Positions 1 through 12,600 of a stretch of 64,000 bases of DNA are shown one piece after another; positions within the stretch are counted from its first letter, which is position 1, and every line of letters begins with the position of its first letter. A program made the translations under genes and the position numbers. Where the stretch lies: NCBI GenBank assembly GCA_963978905.1, contig OZ022257.1, positions 44,030,203 through 44,094,202 on the forward strand, given 5' to 3'. This DNA is from Trichostrongylus colubriformis (taxonomy: Eukaryota > Nematoda > Chromadorea > Rhabditida > Trichostrongylidae). A model generated the notes under the pieces. It did no database searches and was not told where the DNA came from. It saw only the letters and a program-made list of their open reading frames with translations.

Positions 1-940
1 ATGACATTGTTCAATCGCCAATTGAGCGGAATTCAGCGGTTCCTTGACACACTTATTTCTTCCATTACTCAACCGCAACCAACCGTTGCTTTCCACTTTT
101 CGAATATCACTGAATATCTGAGTTTATCGCAACTAGCGACAGCTCGGGAAACATAGTCCTACGAGTTCATACGTTAAGAAGTTCAGTATGGAGAACAAGT
201 CACAATTCATCAGCAAGTTAGCTAAAGTAATGTCTGTACCGGTGCCACGGCTCGAGGACGAGTGACGAGGGCGAAATGGTTCTTTCAATAATCATCCCTA
301 GCCTGCGGAGCGAGAATTATTACACATCTGAGAGAGCACGATATAAACGGTCACTCTGCAACAACTGTTTTTTGTATTTTATGTTTAAGTGTTTCTGGGT
401 TTATTCTTGAACAGCAACAACAAGCGATTGCGTAAATTTTTGTTTCAAGAGAAATTAGGTAGTTAACTGTTGCTAAAGCGAAAATGAAAAGTACTAATAT
501 GGGTGGATAAATGTTGCTCAAACGAAAAATGAAAAGTAGTAGCAGAACTAGAGAAAAGCAGCATTTCGCTTGAAGTCTTCAATCTACAATCGTACTGATG
601 GTGTGCATTTTTTCATGAGTTCACCTGTTGGGAAATTCGTGCAAGGCTTTCGTTCTTTTTCAGCTTTGAAACACGTATCCAAGTCACGCTATAATCTTTT
701 CTCTCTTTCAGTCATCTTTTCGCTTTATGTACCCCTAGTTTTACTTTTAGCGCACAAGCACGTCCCGTAATTTCGCTCTCCGATGGACCGATGTGATGAC
801 CTTAACCACTTGATCCTTTCATTGGATTGTTGCACAAGTGCCTGAGTTTTGTTCTTTCTGTTCTGTAAGCGTAAGCTCTGACCTTTCGATTTTTGTTAGC
901 TGCCAACTTCGCCGCAACCCAATAGGAAGATGGTCACAAT
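1..940. other. Intergenic sequence without recognisable gene
   Basis: No open frame here resembles a known protein and no splice-site-bounded coding block is visible. The short frames have no family motif. Two similar short A-rich stretches around 478-540 repeat a GCTAAAGCGAAAATGAAAAGTA-like phrase. Nothing else stands out. Confidence 0.5.
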
Positions 941-1026
941 GGTGCTGAATTATGAGCAAAAGCTGTGATCGCGGGCGCGATTCGAATCCCGTCCGAGACC
1001 AAAGCTTTTGCTCATAATTCAGCACC
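941..1026. repeat. Hairpin with tRNA-T-arm-like core
   Basis: Two 24-bp arms (941-964 and 1003-1026) are exact reverse complements. The 38-nt loop contains TTCGAATCCC followed by GTCCGAGACCA, which looks like a tRNA T-arm and acceptor 3' half. No matching 5' acceptor strand (GGTCTCG) is present, so this is not an intact tRNA. It could be a tRNA-derived SINE relic or chance similarity. Confidence 0.7.
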
Positions 1027-1922
1027 CCTGTTTCGTAATAAGTGTAGAGCAGAAGCAGTGTGATCCCAATACTTGATAGGGACATAGCCACTAAGAGAGT
1101 TTTGCACTGACAAGCTTCTTTGCCATTGCAGAGCATTGCTCTATGCGGAAAGTTTATAGCTGCGCTTCCAAATCGCTCTTCCCGTCATCGTTAGGCAACT
1201 AGAATTAGATTCAATTCAGAATCCAATACAGAACCGGAAAGTCAAAGCCTGGATTCGACAACCACGAAAACCAGCGATAGATGCCTCTTGCATGATTGTC
1301 TGCATTGCCGGTCGTAGCTGTAGCTCTCGAATTTTAATCGCCCGTAGTTCCTCACCCAGCTAGAGGCCATCACCTCATGAATTCGTTTCGGTCAGCAGGA
1401 ACGCCTTTTATGCGCTTTTATCCTCCATGAAAACACAGTCTTTTGTTTATCGTGGGATCGCTTTTTTTCAAGTTTTTGCTCTGTCTTAGGGGAAAGTGTA
1501 TGAAACTCGCTTCAGCCGATTTTGTCCACACTAACTCTGCAGAGAGTCCTAAAATCGTGAAGTATGAACATATTGATTACTGTTTTTGAGCCATACGGGG
1601 AGCATTATCGATGCTTCGCGATGAGATGGGGCATTCCACCATGGACTCTGTTTTTGCCTAAGACCAAAAAGGAAATGAATCCTACTTTTTCAGCCTCTAC
1701 GGCTTCAGCAAAAGTGCATGCACGAGTGCGGGTTGACTCCTGAGAGAGTCTCGTTTTCTCGCACAGATATTTGGTGTGCAACTCTTCATAAGATGCTCAT
1801 GTTTCCTCCCTCAATCATGAAGTAATAAACAATTATCATCTAAACGCAGGTTTCGCGGCGAATGCACGATCTTTCTCTGAACAGACACAATATTTGACCC
1901 CGCCAAGGCGCCAGTGGACATC

Positions 1923-2010
1923 GATCACACAAGTCGGCGCCAACGGCGATGATATGATCACACAAATTAGTGCCAACGGCGATGATGTCGATCACACAGA
2001 TTGGCGCCAA
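1923..2010. repeat. Short tandem repeat, about 33-bp period, 2.6 copies
   Basis: The unit begins GATCACACA and contains GCCAACGGCGATGAT. Copies start at 1923, 1956 and 1990. It stays open on both strands, which creates short repetitive frames, but there is no coding evidence. Confidence 0.75.
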
Positions 2011-2227
2011 AAGCCTCCACAGCATAGGAGTATACGCTCCCAGAGAAGAAGAAGTTTGAGTATCCGATCATTTTGTTGTTGTTAGTAACTCATTGCTCTT
2101 CTTTTCTCACCTCTCTCAATTCATCTTAGCTTCTCCTACTTGGTGGTGATGTTCTTTGACTAACACCAAGTATTTATCATTTGTTCAATAATATTGTGCT
2201 GTTCCGGAGTCTCATGGTTATCTGAAT

Positions 2228-2360
2228 GTTTGAAAAACAGTTGCGACTCCAAAATATTTATTCAAAGGACTCAAAAGACCCCTCAAAAGTCTCGAAAGTC
2301 TAAAATATTTTTGCAATATTTCGGCGTATAACGCCTTCTTCAGGCCTGAAACTGTGGTGA
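2228..2360 (+). mobile_element. Penelope-like element fragment, inverted copy of 4935-4995
   Basis: Bases 2228-2294 (starting ATGTTTGAAAAACAGTTGCG) are a near-identical inverted copy of the start of the endonuclease frame at 4994. After the shared part comes a stretch with a GGCGTATAACGCC palindrome and TTCTTCAGG, a pattern I associate with Penelope-like element ends. Inverted partial copies are typical of these elements. The exact boundary is uncertain. Confidence 0.55.
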
Positions 2361-2379
2361 TTAGCTGATTATATATGAT

Positions 2380-2647
2380 ACCAGCTGGCGGGCGCACACT
2401 ACTGCGCGCGATTCATGGCGATGCTGTGCAAAATGGGCTTGATCGGCACGACAACAGTTGTGTATGGAGTTGAGTGAGAACTTCCCTTCCTCAGCTTTCA
2501 GCTCAGCTATTTATTTGGATAAAAGCAGAGAGGACGGCGCGATAAAAAAGCATTTCGGTGCTATCATACTTCAGTCGTTTTGCATCTAACCCGTTTTGCA
2601 CGTCATCGACACGAATCGCACGCAGTAGTGTGCGCGAGCTAGCTGGT
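2380..2647. repeat. Foldback element with CAGCTGG ends
   Basis: The left end (ACCAGCTGGCGGGCGCACAC, from 2380) and right end (GTGTGCGCGAGCTAGCTGGT, to 2647) are imperfect inverted repeats. The similarity runs inward through the TACTGCGCGCGATTC block. The left end resembles the starts of the dispersed repeats at 12,655 and 55,475 (GGCTGGCGCAC...CTGTGCGCG), so it belongs to the same hookworm-like repeat group. Confidence 0.65.
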
Positions 2648-2649
2648 TT

Positions 2650-3129
2650 AGGTCATCATTGGGAGTTTGAATAGTTTAAACATCGGTAGTGCTGTATTCG
2701 ATTGCATCAATTGGTAACAATTTAATCATTTGCTGAGCATCTAATTCCTACACATTGATAGTAGATCCAAAACCCGATTATCGACGTATATCGTTTTCGT
2801 AAACATGCTTCATTATTCGGAATTTTGCATAGTTGAGCGATCGATACCCAGTGTTGCTGCCAGTATTGCATGAGAAAATGATTGGGAGTGAATCGCTTGC
2901 TTTGCTATCACAAATATAGGTTGCACCGTGGTTATCAATGTAGATCGCAGTATCAAGAGAAATGCACCATTTTTTGGAACGCTAGGCAATTTAGCGGTCG
3001 ATACATCGGCCGGTGATATCACAACAAACAAAATATGTTCACCCAATGACACTGAGCATCAGACGCTTTTGCTAAAGCGGTCGTATAGTAGTATCAAGCG
3101 ATGTAAAGGACTACATTCCATCCAATTTC
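2650..3129. other. Intergenic sequence without recognisable gene
   Basis: Short overlapping frames on both strands (79 and 96 codons) show no family resemblance. The 3' part (3060-3129) grades into degenerate copies of the satellite that follows. I see nothing else. Confidence 0.45.
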
Positions 3130-4270
3130 TAGCGGTTCTTATCAGAATCTGTAAGCCGTTATCAGTTTCACTGAGGCACCTGTACCCACCAATACCATTG
3201 AGCTTCCCGTACCCTTAAATACCTGCGAATGTGAACATTTCACTGTTAGCCGCAAAATCGTACCGGCCTTGGTGACATTTTCCTTCTCACGCTCCTAGTC
3301 GAATCTTATCAACCATTATCAGTTTGAGTCATCCACTGAATGTCCCCATCCCAATCTGCTAAACACCCATGACTGTCAGCGCTCTTGGATCAACGCGAAA
3401 GGCGAAACGAATTTGACGACATTCGTCGTCTCATGCTCCTTATCAAATCTTATCAACCGTTATCAAGCTGGATCACCCACCGTTATTGTCCCGTCTTACC
3501 CCGCAAAACACTTGTGAGCATGAGCGCTCCGGGACCAATGCGAAAAGCGAAACGGGTTCGACGACTCTAGCATTTTTACGCTCCTTATCGAATCTTATCA
3601 ACCGTAACCAATGCAGATCACCCACCATTAATGTCCCCGTCTTACCCTGCACAACACCTGTGAGTATGAACGCTCTGGGACCAATGCGAAAAGCGAGACG
3701 GGTTCGACGATTCCAGCCTTTTTACGTTCCTTATTGAATCTCATCAACCGTTATCATGCTGGATCACCCACCATTAATATCCCCGTCTTACCTCGCACAA
3801 CACCTGTGAGTATGAACGCTCCGGGACCAATGCGAAAAGCGAAACGGGTTCGACGATTCCAGCCTTTTTACGTTCCTTATCGAATCTTATCAACCGTTAT
3901 CATGCTGGATCACCCACCATTAATGTCCCCGTCTTACCCCGCACAACACCTGTGAGTATGAATGCTCCGTTACCAATGCGAGAAGCGAAACGGATTCGAC
4001 GATTCTAGCCTTTTTACGCTCCTTATCGAATCTTATCAACCGTTATCAATGCGGGTCACCCTCCATTAATGTTCCCAGCCAATCCCGCAAAACTCCTATG
4101 AGTGTCAACGCTCTTGGGTCAACCCGAAAGGCGAAACGACTTCGGTGACATTTGTCTTCTGAGGCTTCTTATCAGCCCTTATCAGCTGCTATCACTTTCG
4201 GTCCACCACCGCTGGGGTTCCCTTGACACCCCCTATATCACTTGTAAAATTCAGCGTCCCAGCTTTGCTG
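3130..4270. repeat. Tandem satellite, 146-bp period, about 7-8 copies
   Basis: Successive copies share CTTATCGAATCTTATCAACC, GATCACCCACCATTAATGTC, CCTGTGAGTATGAACGCTC and GACCAATGCGAAAAGCGA. The distance between equivalent CCAGCC positions (3715 and 3861) is 146 bp. The central copies (about 3440-4020) are the most alike; copies at both edges are more diverged, as expected for an array homogenised from the centre. Frames of 60-80 codons here are by-products of the repeat. Confidence 0.92.
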
Positions 4271-4303
4271 CGACGCGAGATATGAATTTCGTGACAGACG
4301 GAC

Positions 4304-4329
4304 AGACACACACACACACACACACACAG
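4304..4329. repeat. (CA)n microsatellite within a GACAGACGGACAGAC motif
   Basis: A CA run of about 11 units sits between GACAGACGGACAGA and CAGACAGACA and is followed by TATATATAG. The same layout (GACAGAC run, then a TATATATAG tail) recurs near 59,530, 60,050, 60,680 and 61,745. It therefore looks like the end of a dispersed repeat rather than an isolated microsatellite. Confidence 0.8.
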
Positions 4330-4529
4330 ACAGACATACTAAGCGAATTATATATAGTAGGATAATTGCTTACGGCCCCGTCCCAAAAATATTTTTGGCG
4401 TGACCCACCCTGCCAGAGACGAATGGTGCAGGAAATGATAAACCCACCCGGTCGCACCCTTAAATAGTGAGGAAGTTACGACAGTAGATACGAGAGAGAT
4501 CATGCAGTAATCAAAAATGATTACTGTGA

Positions 4530-4994
4530 TCAAGTGAAGATATGAAGAATGTCACGTACGTCCTTACTATTTATTTCTGGTGATAACCGCTTTATTTCAA
4601 GGGCCTCAAGAATTTTTCTTTCTACAGGATTGTCTATTGAGCGGTGCAGTACTTTAATACCGATTGTGGGGGGTGTTTCATGGGCATGTACCTTTGTACG
4701 ATGATTGGAGAAACTGCTATTGGGATAAGATGGTGGGTTTACTAATGCTCTGCGGTGTTCATCAGTGCGTTTGTAGAGCGGTCTCTTAGTTTCTCCAACG
4801 TACTTTTGCCCACATCCTTGGCATTCTATTAGATATACCGTTCCCCGGAGCTGGCATATTTTATGGTTATCACAGTAACTGCACCCCTCTCTTCCACATC
4901 TATCCTCGTAAACCCTAAACCAACGTAAGACTTTTGAGGGGTCTTTTGAGTCCTTTGAATAAATATTTTGGAGTCGCAACTGTTTTTCAAACAT
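4530..4994 (-). mobile_element. Penelope-like element GIY-YIG endonuclease fragment
   Basis: A 154-codon minus-strand frame encodes a GIY-YIG nuclease of the Penelope-like type. Visible landmarks are a Cys-rich lead (CGREGCSYC, residues about 33-41), the core VYLIECQGCGQKYVGET (about 53-69) with the paired cysteines typical of these enzymes, a following R..EH motif (RTDEH), and a C-terminal ERKILEALEIKRLSPEIN block. In canonical elements this domain follows the reverse transcriptase and nicks the target DNA. No reverse transcriptase precedes it here, so the copy is 5' truncated. The first about 60 bp recur inverted at 2228. It differs from the endonuclease at 30.7-31.2 kb, so the window carries two Penelope-like lineages. 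Confidence 0.85.
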
Positions 4995-5011
4995 TCATTT
5001 GTTCATTGTTC

Positions 5012-5034
5012 AATTACCCAAGTTTAAGATGCAA
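5012..5034. repeat. Dispersed 20-mer CAATTACCCAAGTTTRAGRT
   Basis: The phrase TTCAATTACCCAAGTTTAAG occurs here. A near-identical phrase occurs at 7028 (CAATTACCCAAGTTTGAGG), and its complement at about 61,723-61,742. It lies just upstream of the endonuclease frame. It may be a retroelement end or a short conserved piece of a larger decayed repeat. Confidence 0.5.
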
Positions 5035-5639
5035 AGACCCATGGATATTATCTATGATGCCACAGCCATGTACGATGAAAACTTGAAGAAGAATGATGGA
5101 AAAACGCATCGTAATCGAGTCGATCGTTGAAAGCTACCTTGTGAAGAATGCTGCTTTTGTTATAGGAATGAGCAGTATAGCTCGGGGAGCTACTATCTTG
5201 GAACAGCATAAGTTGCCGTTGTTCGGATTGTGGAGATGGTACCTCCACACATCGCAAGACCGGTATTTTCAAGTGGCGATTTGCTTTTGCTTATATTTAA
5301 TGTATTAGCATGTCAGACCTGTTGAGTGAAAGAGCTATTACCCCGTTCGATATTGTGTAGATTCTCATCAATCTTGGAGTGACAAGGTGACCGTTCCGTA
5401 TCTGAATAGCATGTTTGCCCAGAGATGTGACAAGATCGGAGCGATGGCGGATAAATTAGCCCCAAATCGATAGAGAGGTTCGCATCTGCACTGTGTCGGA
5501 TCTTGAGAAAGCAACACGACAAGTATATGATGTTCCGACTGGATTTGAAGGCACTCGTCTTATTAAGCAATTACTGCCCTTACTTGGGCTGCAAAGATAT
5601 CAGGTCATCATGTACCCGTTGACCCATTCCAAAGTGGAT

Positions 5640-6600
5640 ATGTCTAGAATATAATACAAAAGAAAGCGTCGATGAGATCGTCGGCCAATGTTCCCAAGGC
5701 TGCGCCTATTGTTCACGAATTAACGGACTGGTTCATCTGATGCCATCAATGAAAGCATTCCACTACTTATTTTTAGAGCGCCAAAAGTGCACGTTACCAA
5801 AATGGTACCGAGGAAAACTTTCGATCCGCATACAAAAATAGAATGGCTCTAAATAAAGCTGAAAGAATGATCTTCTAACTCGGCGATGTTGTCCGTATGA
5901 ATTCAGGAGTTCAAGAAATCAGGTGAAGGCTCTAAGTAGTATATCTACTGTTACATGGCTGCCTATGAAACGTCAAACAGAAAAGTAATCGGAGCAGTTG
6001 CTCAACTGAACATGTTTAGCATTCTGGCAGCATCTGGAAATCAAGGACAATCCATGGAATTATGGAAAGGCAGTCCATTTGCTTTTACCAATGGAATTGA
6101 TCCACTGGATTTACCGAAAATGAATTGTTCGACAACGTTATGTATTTTGCAAGAACTGTGGCTAGGGATCGTGGCCCGTTCAGAGCCCCAGTCTTCAAAA
6201 AAGAAAACAGCAGTGTTGACTCGAACTGGAAGAAGGCCCTCGACAAGTTCCTTGGCCAGCAGGCAATGATCAAAGCTGATCAGTAACAGCAGGAATCATG
6301 GCACTCTGAGAAGCGCATGTCATGTCAGACCCTGATAACTTAACGGAAGGATTTAAGACCTTGAACCACATTGGGATTCAATTAAACTTGGACGAATTTT
6401 GAAGCTTCTTAATATCTTCAAGGTCGGACAGCTCCTAGCGCAAGCGCAGGCGCACAGCACCAGAGTTACCTGATCCGCCTGGAACACCAACAGTTCAAGG
6501 AGCTCGCTCTCGATCAAGAGACTTATCCAGCGGAGTTCAGTTGGAGCATATGGATGTCCTTGAATCACAGTTGGACGAATACTGGTAATTATCGTTTCAT
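5640..6600 (+). pseudogene. Decayed coding-like stretch, family not recognised
   Basis: Several plus-strand blocks read like protein once frameshifts are allowed. Examples are TKESVDEIVGQCSQGCAYC near 5660-5715, LFDNVMYFARTVARDRGPF and FKKENSSVDSNWKKALDKF near 6125-6250, and EGFKTLNHIGIQLNLDEF near 6345-6400. Stops and frame changes separate them, and no exon boundaries explain the breaks well. I do not recognise the family. It may be a dead host gene or a retroelement gag-like region. The coding impression rests on residue composition only. Confidence 0.35.
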
Positions 6601-6659
6601 ACTTTATTGTTCTTTTCCTTGTTGGTTTCTGTAGATGTTTTTCTTGTCTTTCTTGTTGT

Positions 6660-9600
6660 GGCAATGAAACGATGTAAGGTTTATTGGTATTTTCAGATGT
6701 ATTTCATGTATTGCATGTATACTCAGGATGTGCCATACCTTTTAGTACCGATGCTCATGTAATGTTCACTTACTCACAAATGAATGTGAAGAAAATTTCA
6801 AAGAAAGGGTTAGAGGACGGTGGTGCATAAGATTTCGTTATTATTACCTCATGACGACAAGTTGTCCATTGAGTTATCCGGATCAAAGAGGGCGATCGCG
6901 CGCCAGTGGTGGTATAAAAGACCGCAGAAGAAGGAAAGATACATGTTTTATTTATTCACACCCACTTTTTCACTCAACTAACCCCTTGTTGATTGTTTCA
7001 TTTCCTAATTTTATTCTTGAATAAACGTTCAATTACCCAAGTTTGAGGTGTTGGAGACGCGTGAGGGAAAACGTCCCGCGTGGCAATATTGGGTTGTATT
7101 CTAACAGGTGCTAGGCTAGTGATGTTCATATCCAAACTCGTCCTCACCTCAGATATGCTATTCCAAGGTCATGGAGTAGAAAGAAACTCATGAGGACTTA
7201 TGCCGTAAATAGACTTACGAGAAGCTACTACAAAAGAGAGCTAATGGATGAGCTGAGACGAAAAATAGTGCATAAAACTAACACCAACTCTACTATCGGA
7301 AGCAGAAGTCCAAAAAAAGATCCGAAAGGTTCTTCGTGTAAACCTTCGTCTCACAAAGATGAACCACCTCAAGAAGGATTTCACAGAGGTTCACGATCTC
7401 TGTGAAATCGTTAGTTGTTATGAATTCTTCTATGTTTTGTTCCCCGTGTATCCACGTGTCCTTTTTGGCTCACCGAATACATCATTGATGTATCTATCAC
7501 ATGATGTATCTATCACTTCAATTAGACGCCGGTCACACTCACAGTCGGAACTCTTTGGAAGTCGTTGGCGTTCTGTCTGTTACCATTCCACACCACTTAA
7601 TTCTTGCCAGTAAGAACCGAGAAGATTCACTATCGAGCGAGGAAACAGTGATTTACGCCTTCCCTGCAGCTACCAGCTATTCCTCCACTGATACAACCTT
7701 TAACCTACTGTAAGCATCCATAGCCTCGAGTCTTTCCTGAACAAAGCTACTTGCGACTCTTATCATGCCGAAGAGCACCGAAAGTGGATCTAGGCAGAGT
7801 GGCCTCGAACCCAGGTCACTTTGCTTGAAAGGTAGCTTCAATGAACAGGTGACGATGGTGAGCTCTCATGTAGAGCAAGAAAGATAACAGTGCTGTATAT
7901 GTACATAGGTGGATAAACGGATCCAGATAGCCAGAGGTATCGTATCCAAAATGCAGTTCCATACCTCCAGAAGACCGAGCTGACTTCGTGCACTATTTGT
8001 GTTGCAACCGCTGCACACCTTACGTAATTGCATCATCACTAAATCTAAGCAATGAATGTAGGGTATTATCTGCTGCTTCGGTATGTGTGTGCACGTACCA
8101 CTCACACACCAAAGCAGCAGATAATCTTAGCCCCACAGCAGCGAACTCATGTACCACACACAACATATGACATACTACTTAATGTGATGTTCATTCTATG
8201 AGGTAGTAGGAATGATAAAAATAACTCATAATGTAGGTCTGGTACGGAACCTAAAGAGAACTGAAGATAATAATTATGAGGGTGGGGGAACTATATCGAA
8301 CTGAGTCAAGAAGGAGCAACTTTTATTAAGGCTAAATTGCATAACCACAAAAAATGCCGCCGGTGTCGGTCAGATTAGCACCAGCTCAAAGGAGCGAACG
8401 TATGGCCTCGTTGAAGGCTACGGTTCTACGGGAAATTTGATTCAAATGAGAGATGCTACGCAAATTATGGACAACTAAACAAAGATTTTGATAATGAGAA
8501 GAGTCTGTCGGAAATACGCAGAGGCGGCATATTATACCAAAGCAAGAACTCGTCCATCAGTGCAAGTCAGCCGGAAACACTTGTGTAGTTCAATGGGTCA
8601 ATCTTTTTAGAGGAATCGAAAGCTATTACGAGAGATATGTTGGCATCTCACCTCTCGTTCCACACAAACGCTCACAGGTCCTCTCCTCTCATCCCTGGTA
8701 GGCTCGCAATTGCATGTATGGAAAGTGATGTTACTTAAAGGCACCGAAAGGGGTAGGAGGAAAATAGGAACGGGAAGAAGTGGTCATGCGAAACACTTAA
8801 GGCAGCGTAACTCGGGTTGAAAAGCGGGACGCTGTAGTCTTCATTTGCGAGCTCCCACGCATCATTGCGAACTGCTTCTTCAGAGTTGCTAGCTGTAGGG
8901 TGGTACGAGCTAACGTAATTGTCATTTGTTGTCGCATAGGGTGTATCTCGTTTTTTTCCTCGTGAAGATGTGAAACAAGTGAAACAACAAGTAACAACAA
9001 ATAAGTGAGTCAGTGAAAGGGAGAATGAGAGAAAGAGTAGAAGCCAAAAAATTTCATGATAAAAAATTTAGCACAAATGAAACAACTGAAGTGCATTGGA
9101 GTGATGGCATTACAAAATACGCTTGGTACGATAACATGCATGATATGGGCAATTGCAGCATTTAAACAAGCGCAAGTGCTCACCGCTAGCCAAAATTGTC
9201 CCTTTCCTTTGTATCCGAAGGAGATATCAATGCTGAAATCTGATCAGCAAAGATGAAGATGAAAGGGACTTCGAACATTTATAACAATATCATTTCTACT
9301 GAGTATCATAAACACAAGAACCAACTACCGATGCTGCACGACCAATTTACATCTCGAAAAGCAGATATTCGTGTACTTCTAATGATTCACACTTGAGAAA
9401 GAGTGCACGCAGCAACATAGTAGGCGCGATTGTAAAATCAAATGGCAAGTTCTTCCATCAGTGATAATTTCCAAGACATAAGAGTATTAGCAAAAACGTT
9501 TTCGAGAAATATTAGCAATCAGTGTCATATTCGCCGTTTAGTGACAGTCACTTCTGTATCTAAATCTCTGTGTATGTTCTTTATGCAAACTTGGATTCTC

Positions 9601-12600
9601 ATAAGCAGTGGAGGTCAAACTCAAAAATGTGTTTGAAGATTAAGATGCACAACAAAAATACTGAAATACACTTCTACTGTAAAAAAGTCTCATCTGGAGT
9701 ACTGCTTCCTCCTAGGTTTAGTCAAAAAAACCACATAACACGGCCCACAATTATTTCTTAGCTAATTCAGCCTCGTAGAAACATCATACGAAAGTAAGCA
9801 CACGCGAGAAAACATAAACACAATCGTGAAAATAATGTGCCTAGTGCAACCCCACTGATGCCACTGCACTTATTTAAATCATTTTGAGCAAGTTCACGAT
9901 AATATGGCAGCCCTTGTTCCATCCCTGAGCAATTAGCCCTTCTCGCAACCAGAACACTTCACATGTCGAGAAAGAGAGCCGCCTAATTACGACCACATCC
10001 CTTTTTTGACTTCTACAATACCAGTAATTGTTGCCGGATTGCATATTTGCAATGTGTTTAAAATACCCTTTCCTGAGGCAAAAATATGTATATTCATTTT
10101 ACATTTCGTCACACGGATACGGGGTGAAATACCCATCGCTTCACATTTGCTTATTGATAATTTAGATTTTAGTGCTTATCGCTGACCATTGCAGGTACGA
10201 CCTCCCACCCTCCTATCCGGTCAATACGACCCCCTGTCAAGAAATACTCTACTCTTGGTGTACCCTGCCCGCAACTGAAAAGAGTAACTCGCTGTGCCCT
10301 GCCCGCAACTGAAATGAGTCTACTTTCGCCGAGGTGCTAGGATAAGTAAGTGCAGAACCCATTGAAGATGACGCCCACATTCAAAGGTGGCCGACACCCA
10401 CCCGATTTGATCAGCGGAGCAGCGGTGGCACACATAGTAGAAAAGGCTTGTTTTCGATTATAACGCGATGAAGACTTTAAGCGCGCTTTTCGATGGCGAA
10501 AGCTCGCTCACAGAGATTGTGTCATCTTAACTTTCTTTACTCACCAGCCGGTGGTGCTTTCGAGTCGTATTCGCAGTTGGTCATACCTGGAGGTGTATGG
10601 TCACATTCAATTATATCAGATAACTATTCATTCTCAGAGATTCACTCCACATCGTTACAGCCATGGCCAAAAATGCCGTCCATGGCTCCATTCATGCACC
10701 ATTACTTCTTTTCGAGATCAGGAGACACAATAATGGAGGTGTCGCCACAGAAAATAACTGTGATATGAAACACTTCGTAACACAACACTGATAAATGGTT
10801 CCACTCACCTCAAACATTGATTTGATTTGCAGCACCATTGACCGCGTAACAACGGTCCTCCCCAATCAAGGGTCTCTATGTTGATCGGAGAGGTGGAATC
10901 CATGACTGGAGCTACAGTGCCGTTGCACTAAAATAACATTTTACACCAGTGGCACAGTATTGGGTAATCCCACAAGTGATGTCGTTTTTTTCTAACAAAC
11001 ATTTTCCTGTGAAATTACAAGTCTTTGCAGACTATACATTATTTGAAGAAGATTTTGTGCTCTACAAAAATTGATGTTCAGTTTTCGAATATTAAAGAAT
11101 GGGGCCGACATTCAGGCTGGCGAAGAAGGTAGATCCAGCCGACTAAAATTGACCACCGGCAATTTATTAAAACACTATATTTCACTTCGGGAGGATCAAC
11201 CACTTAGTTCTCCGTACACAAAGGAACTCATGACGCGCTTTTTGAAAACTGTTTTTGCATGTATGGGGCACGTACAGGAAATGCATAACTGATGTTCATT
11301 TCTGCTGAGCAGCCCTACGCGTACCAAAAACGGGGTTGATGGTTCGATCTACACTGAGGACAAATTTTTGCAAAATTTGGATTTTTAGTTTTCGGGCTCG
11401 TAAATTAAATATTTGTAGGTGAATATTAAGTGCAGCAATCACAATTGGAATCAAGAACTACTCTCCGTTATCAGTTTTTAGCAAGTTTTACAGTCAAAGC
11501 TTTTGGCCTTTCAGCGCTCGTAGCGCAAAATGGCGTTTTTACTCGAAACGGATTTTATATTTATGTTCAGGGGGTCAAACCATCCTCGGAGATAATTTCC
11601 AGCCTAATCGAGGTTTTGACCCCATTTCGAAAATTCGGGCTGGCGCTAATATACATACCTTCGTCAAGACGTTCGATGAAGGAGACGGCGCTATCACTTG
11701 TCAGGAAATCCTCACTGTTTCTCTTCTTCAATGCTTGGTAGTAAAGATATGGCGATGGGCATCTATATTATGCATATCTCATTGCTTTTTATCGATTTTG
11801 CTAGTTATACTCCTTTACAAATAGGAAGGGCACCATGTACCCATGGTCAAACATACTTTCTCGAAGTTAGGGTTAAAGTTCGGATGCGAGAAATGTGTCC
11901 ACGAAGGTAGTTTGAAGCACTGAACACGAATATGGCACTTATTTTGTGAATCACAAATTTCGAGCGCCACGGGCCCCTACGCGTCCAAAAAAGTTAGATC
12001 ACCAAATTCAGTGAAAATTCGTAAATAGAGTCAACCTGGCACGCTGTCAACGAAAATTGTTGGCATATACAGGCATATTCAAAGGTAAAAAAAGTGAAGG
12101 CAAAAAAAGTGAAGGCAAAAAAAATGCAAAAGTTCGTCAGTGCCGTGATCCGAACTAACAACCTGTGCACTGTTTCCGTTTGAGAGCCCATCATCGTATC
12201 CAGATGACAATCCGATCACTACAGCACCCACGCCTTGGAGAACGGTAATAAAAATGCTACGCACTTTTTGACTTTGTTTTGGATGTGAAATAGAAGAACA
12301 CCTTCGGATGTGAACGTGATCAAAGCTACAAGGAGTATGCGTAACATTAAATGGGTTAAAATGGTCATTTCGGAAAAAATCTTCTTTACTCCTCTTTTGA
12401 CATTCGAAGGGCCGCTCAGGAAAAATGGAAGTCACTTATATGTTTCGAATAGGTGGCTTTGCTACAACAAATCATTGTCGTGAAGCAATCCGATTTCTAT
12501 ATTTGTACGCAGCGAAGGACATTTATAGAAGCTCAAGACGACCAGCCGCACTACCTTCAGGGGAAGAGAATCATTCTTTTCAAGTGAAACTTCTGAGATG

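Noticed and set aside
975..1002. tRNA gene suggested by a TTCGAATCCC T-loop and GAGACCA end
   Set aside because: No 5' acceptor strand, D-arm or anticodon arm can be drawn; the flanks form a hairpin with each other instead.
3130..4270. CRISPR-like regular repeat
   Set aside because: Whole 146-bp units are repeated with no unique spacers, and the organism is a eukaryote; this is a satellite.
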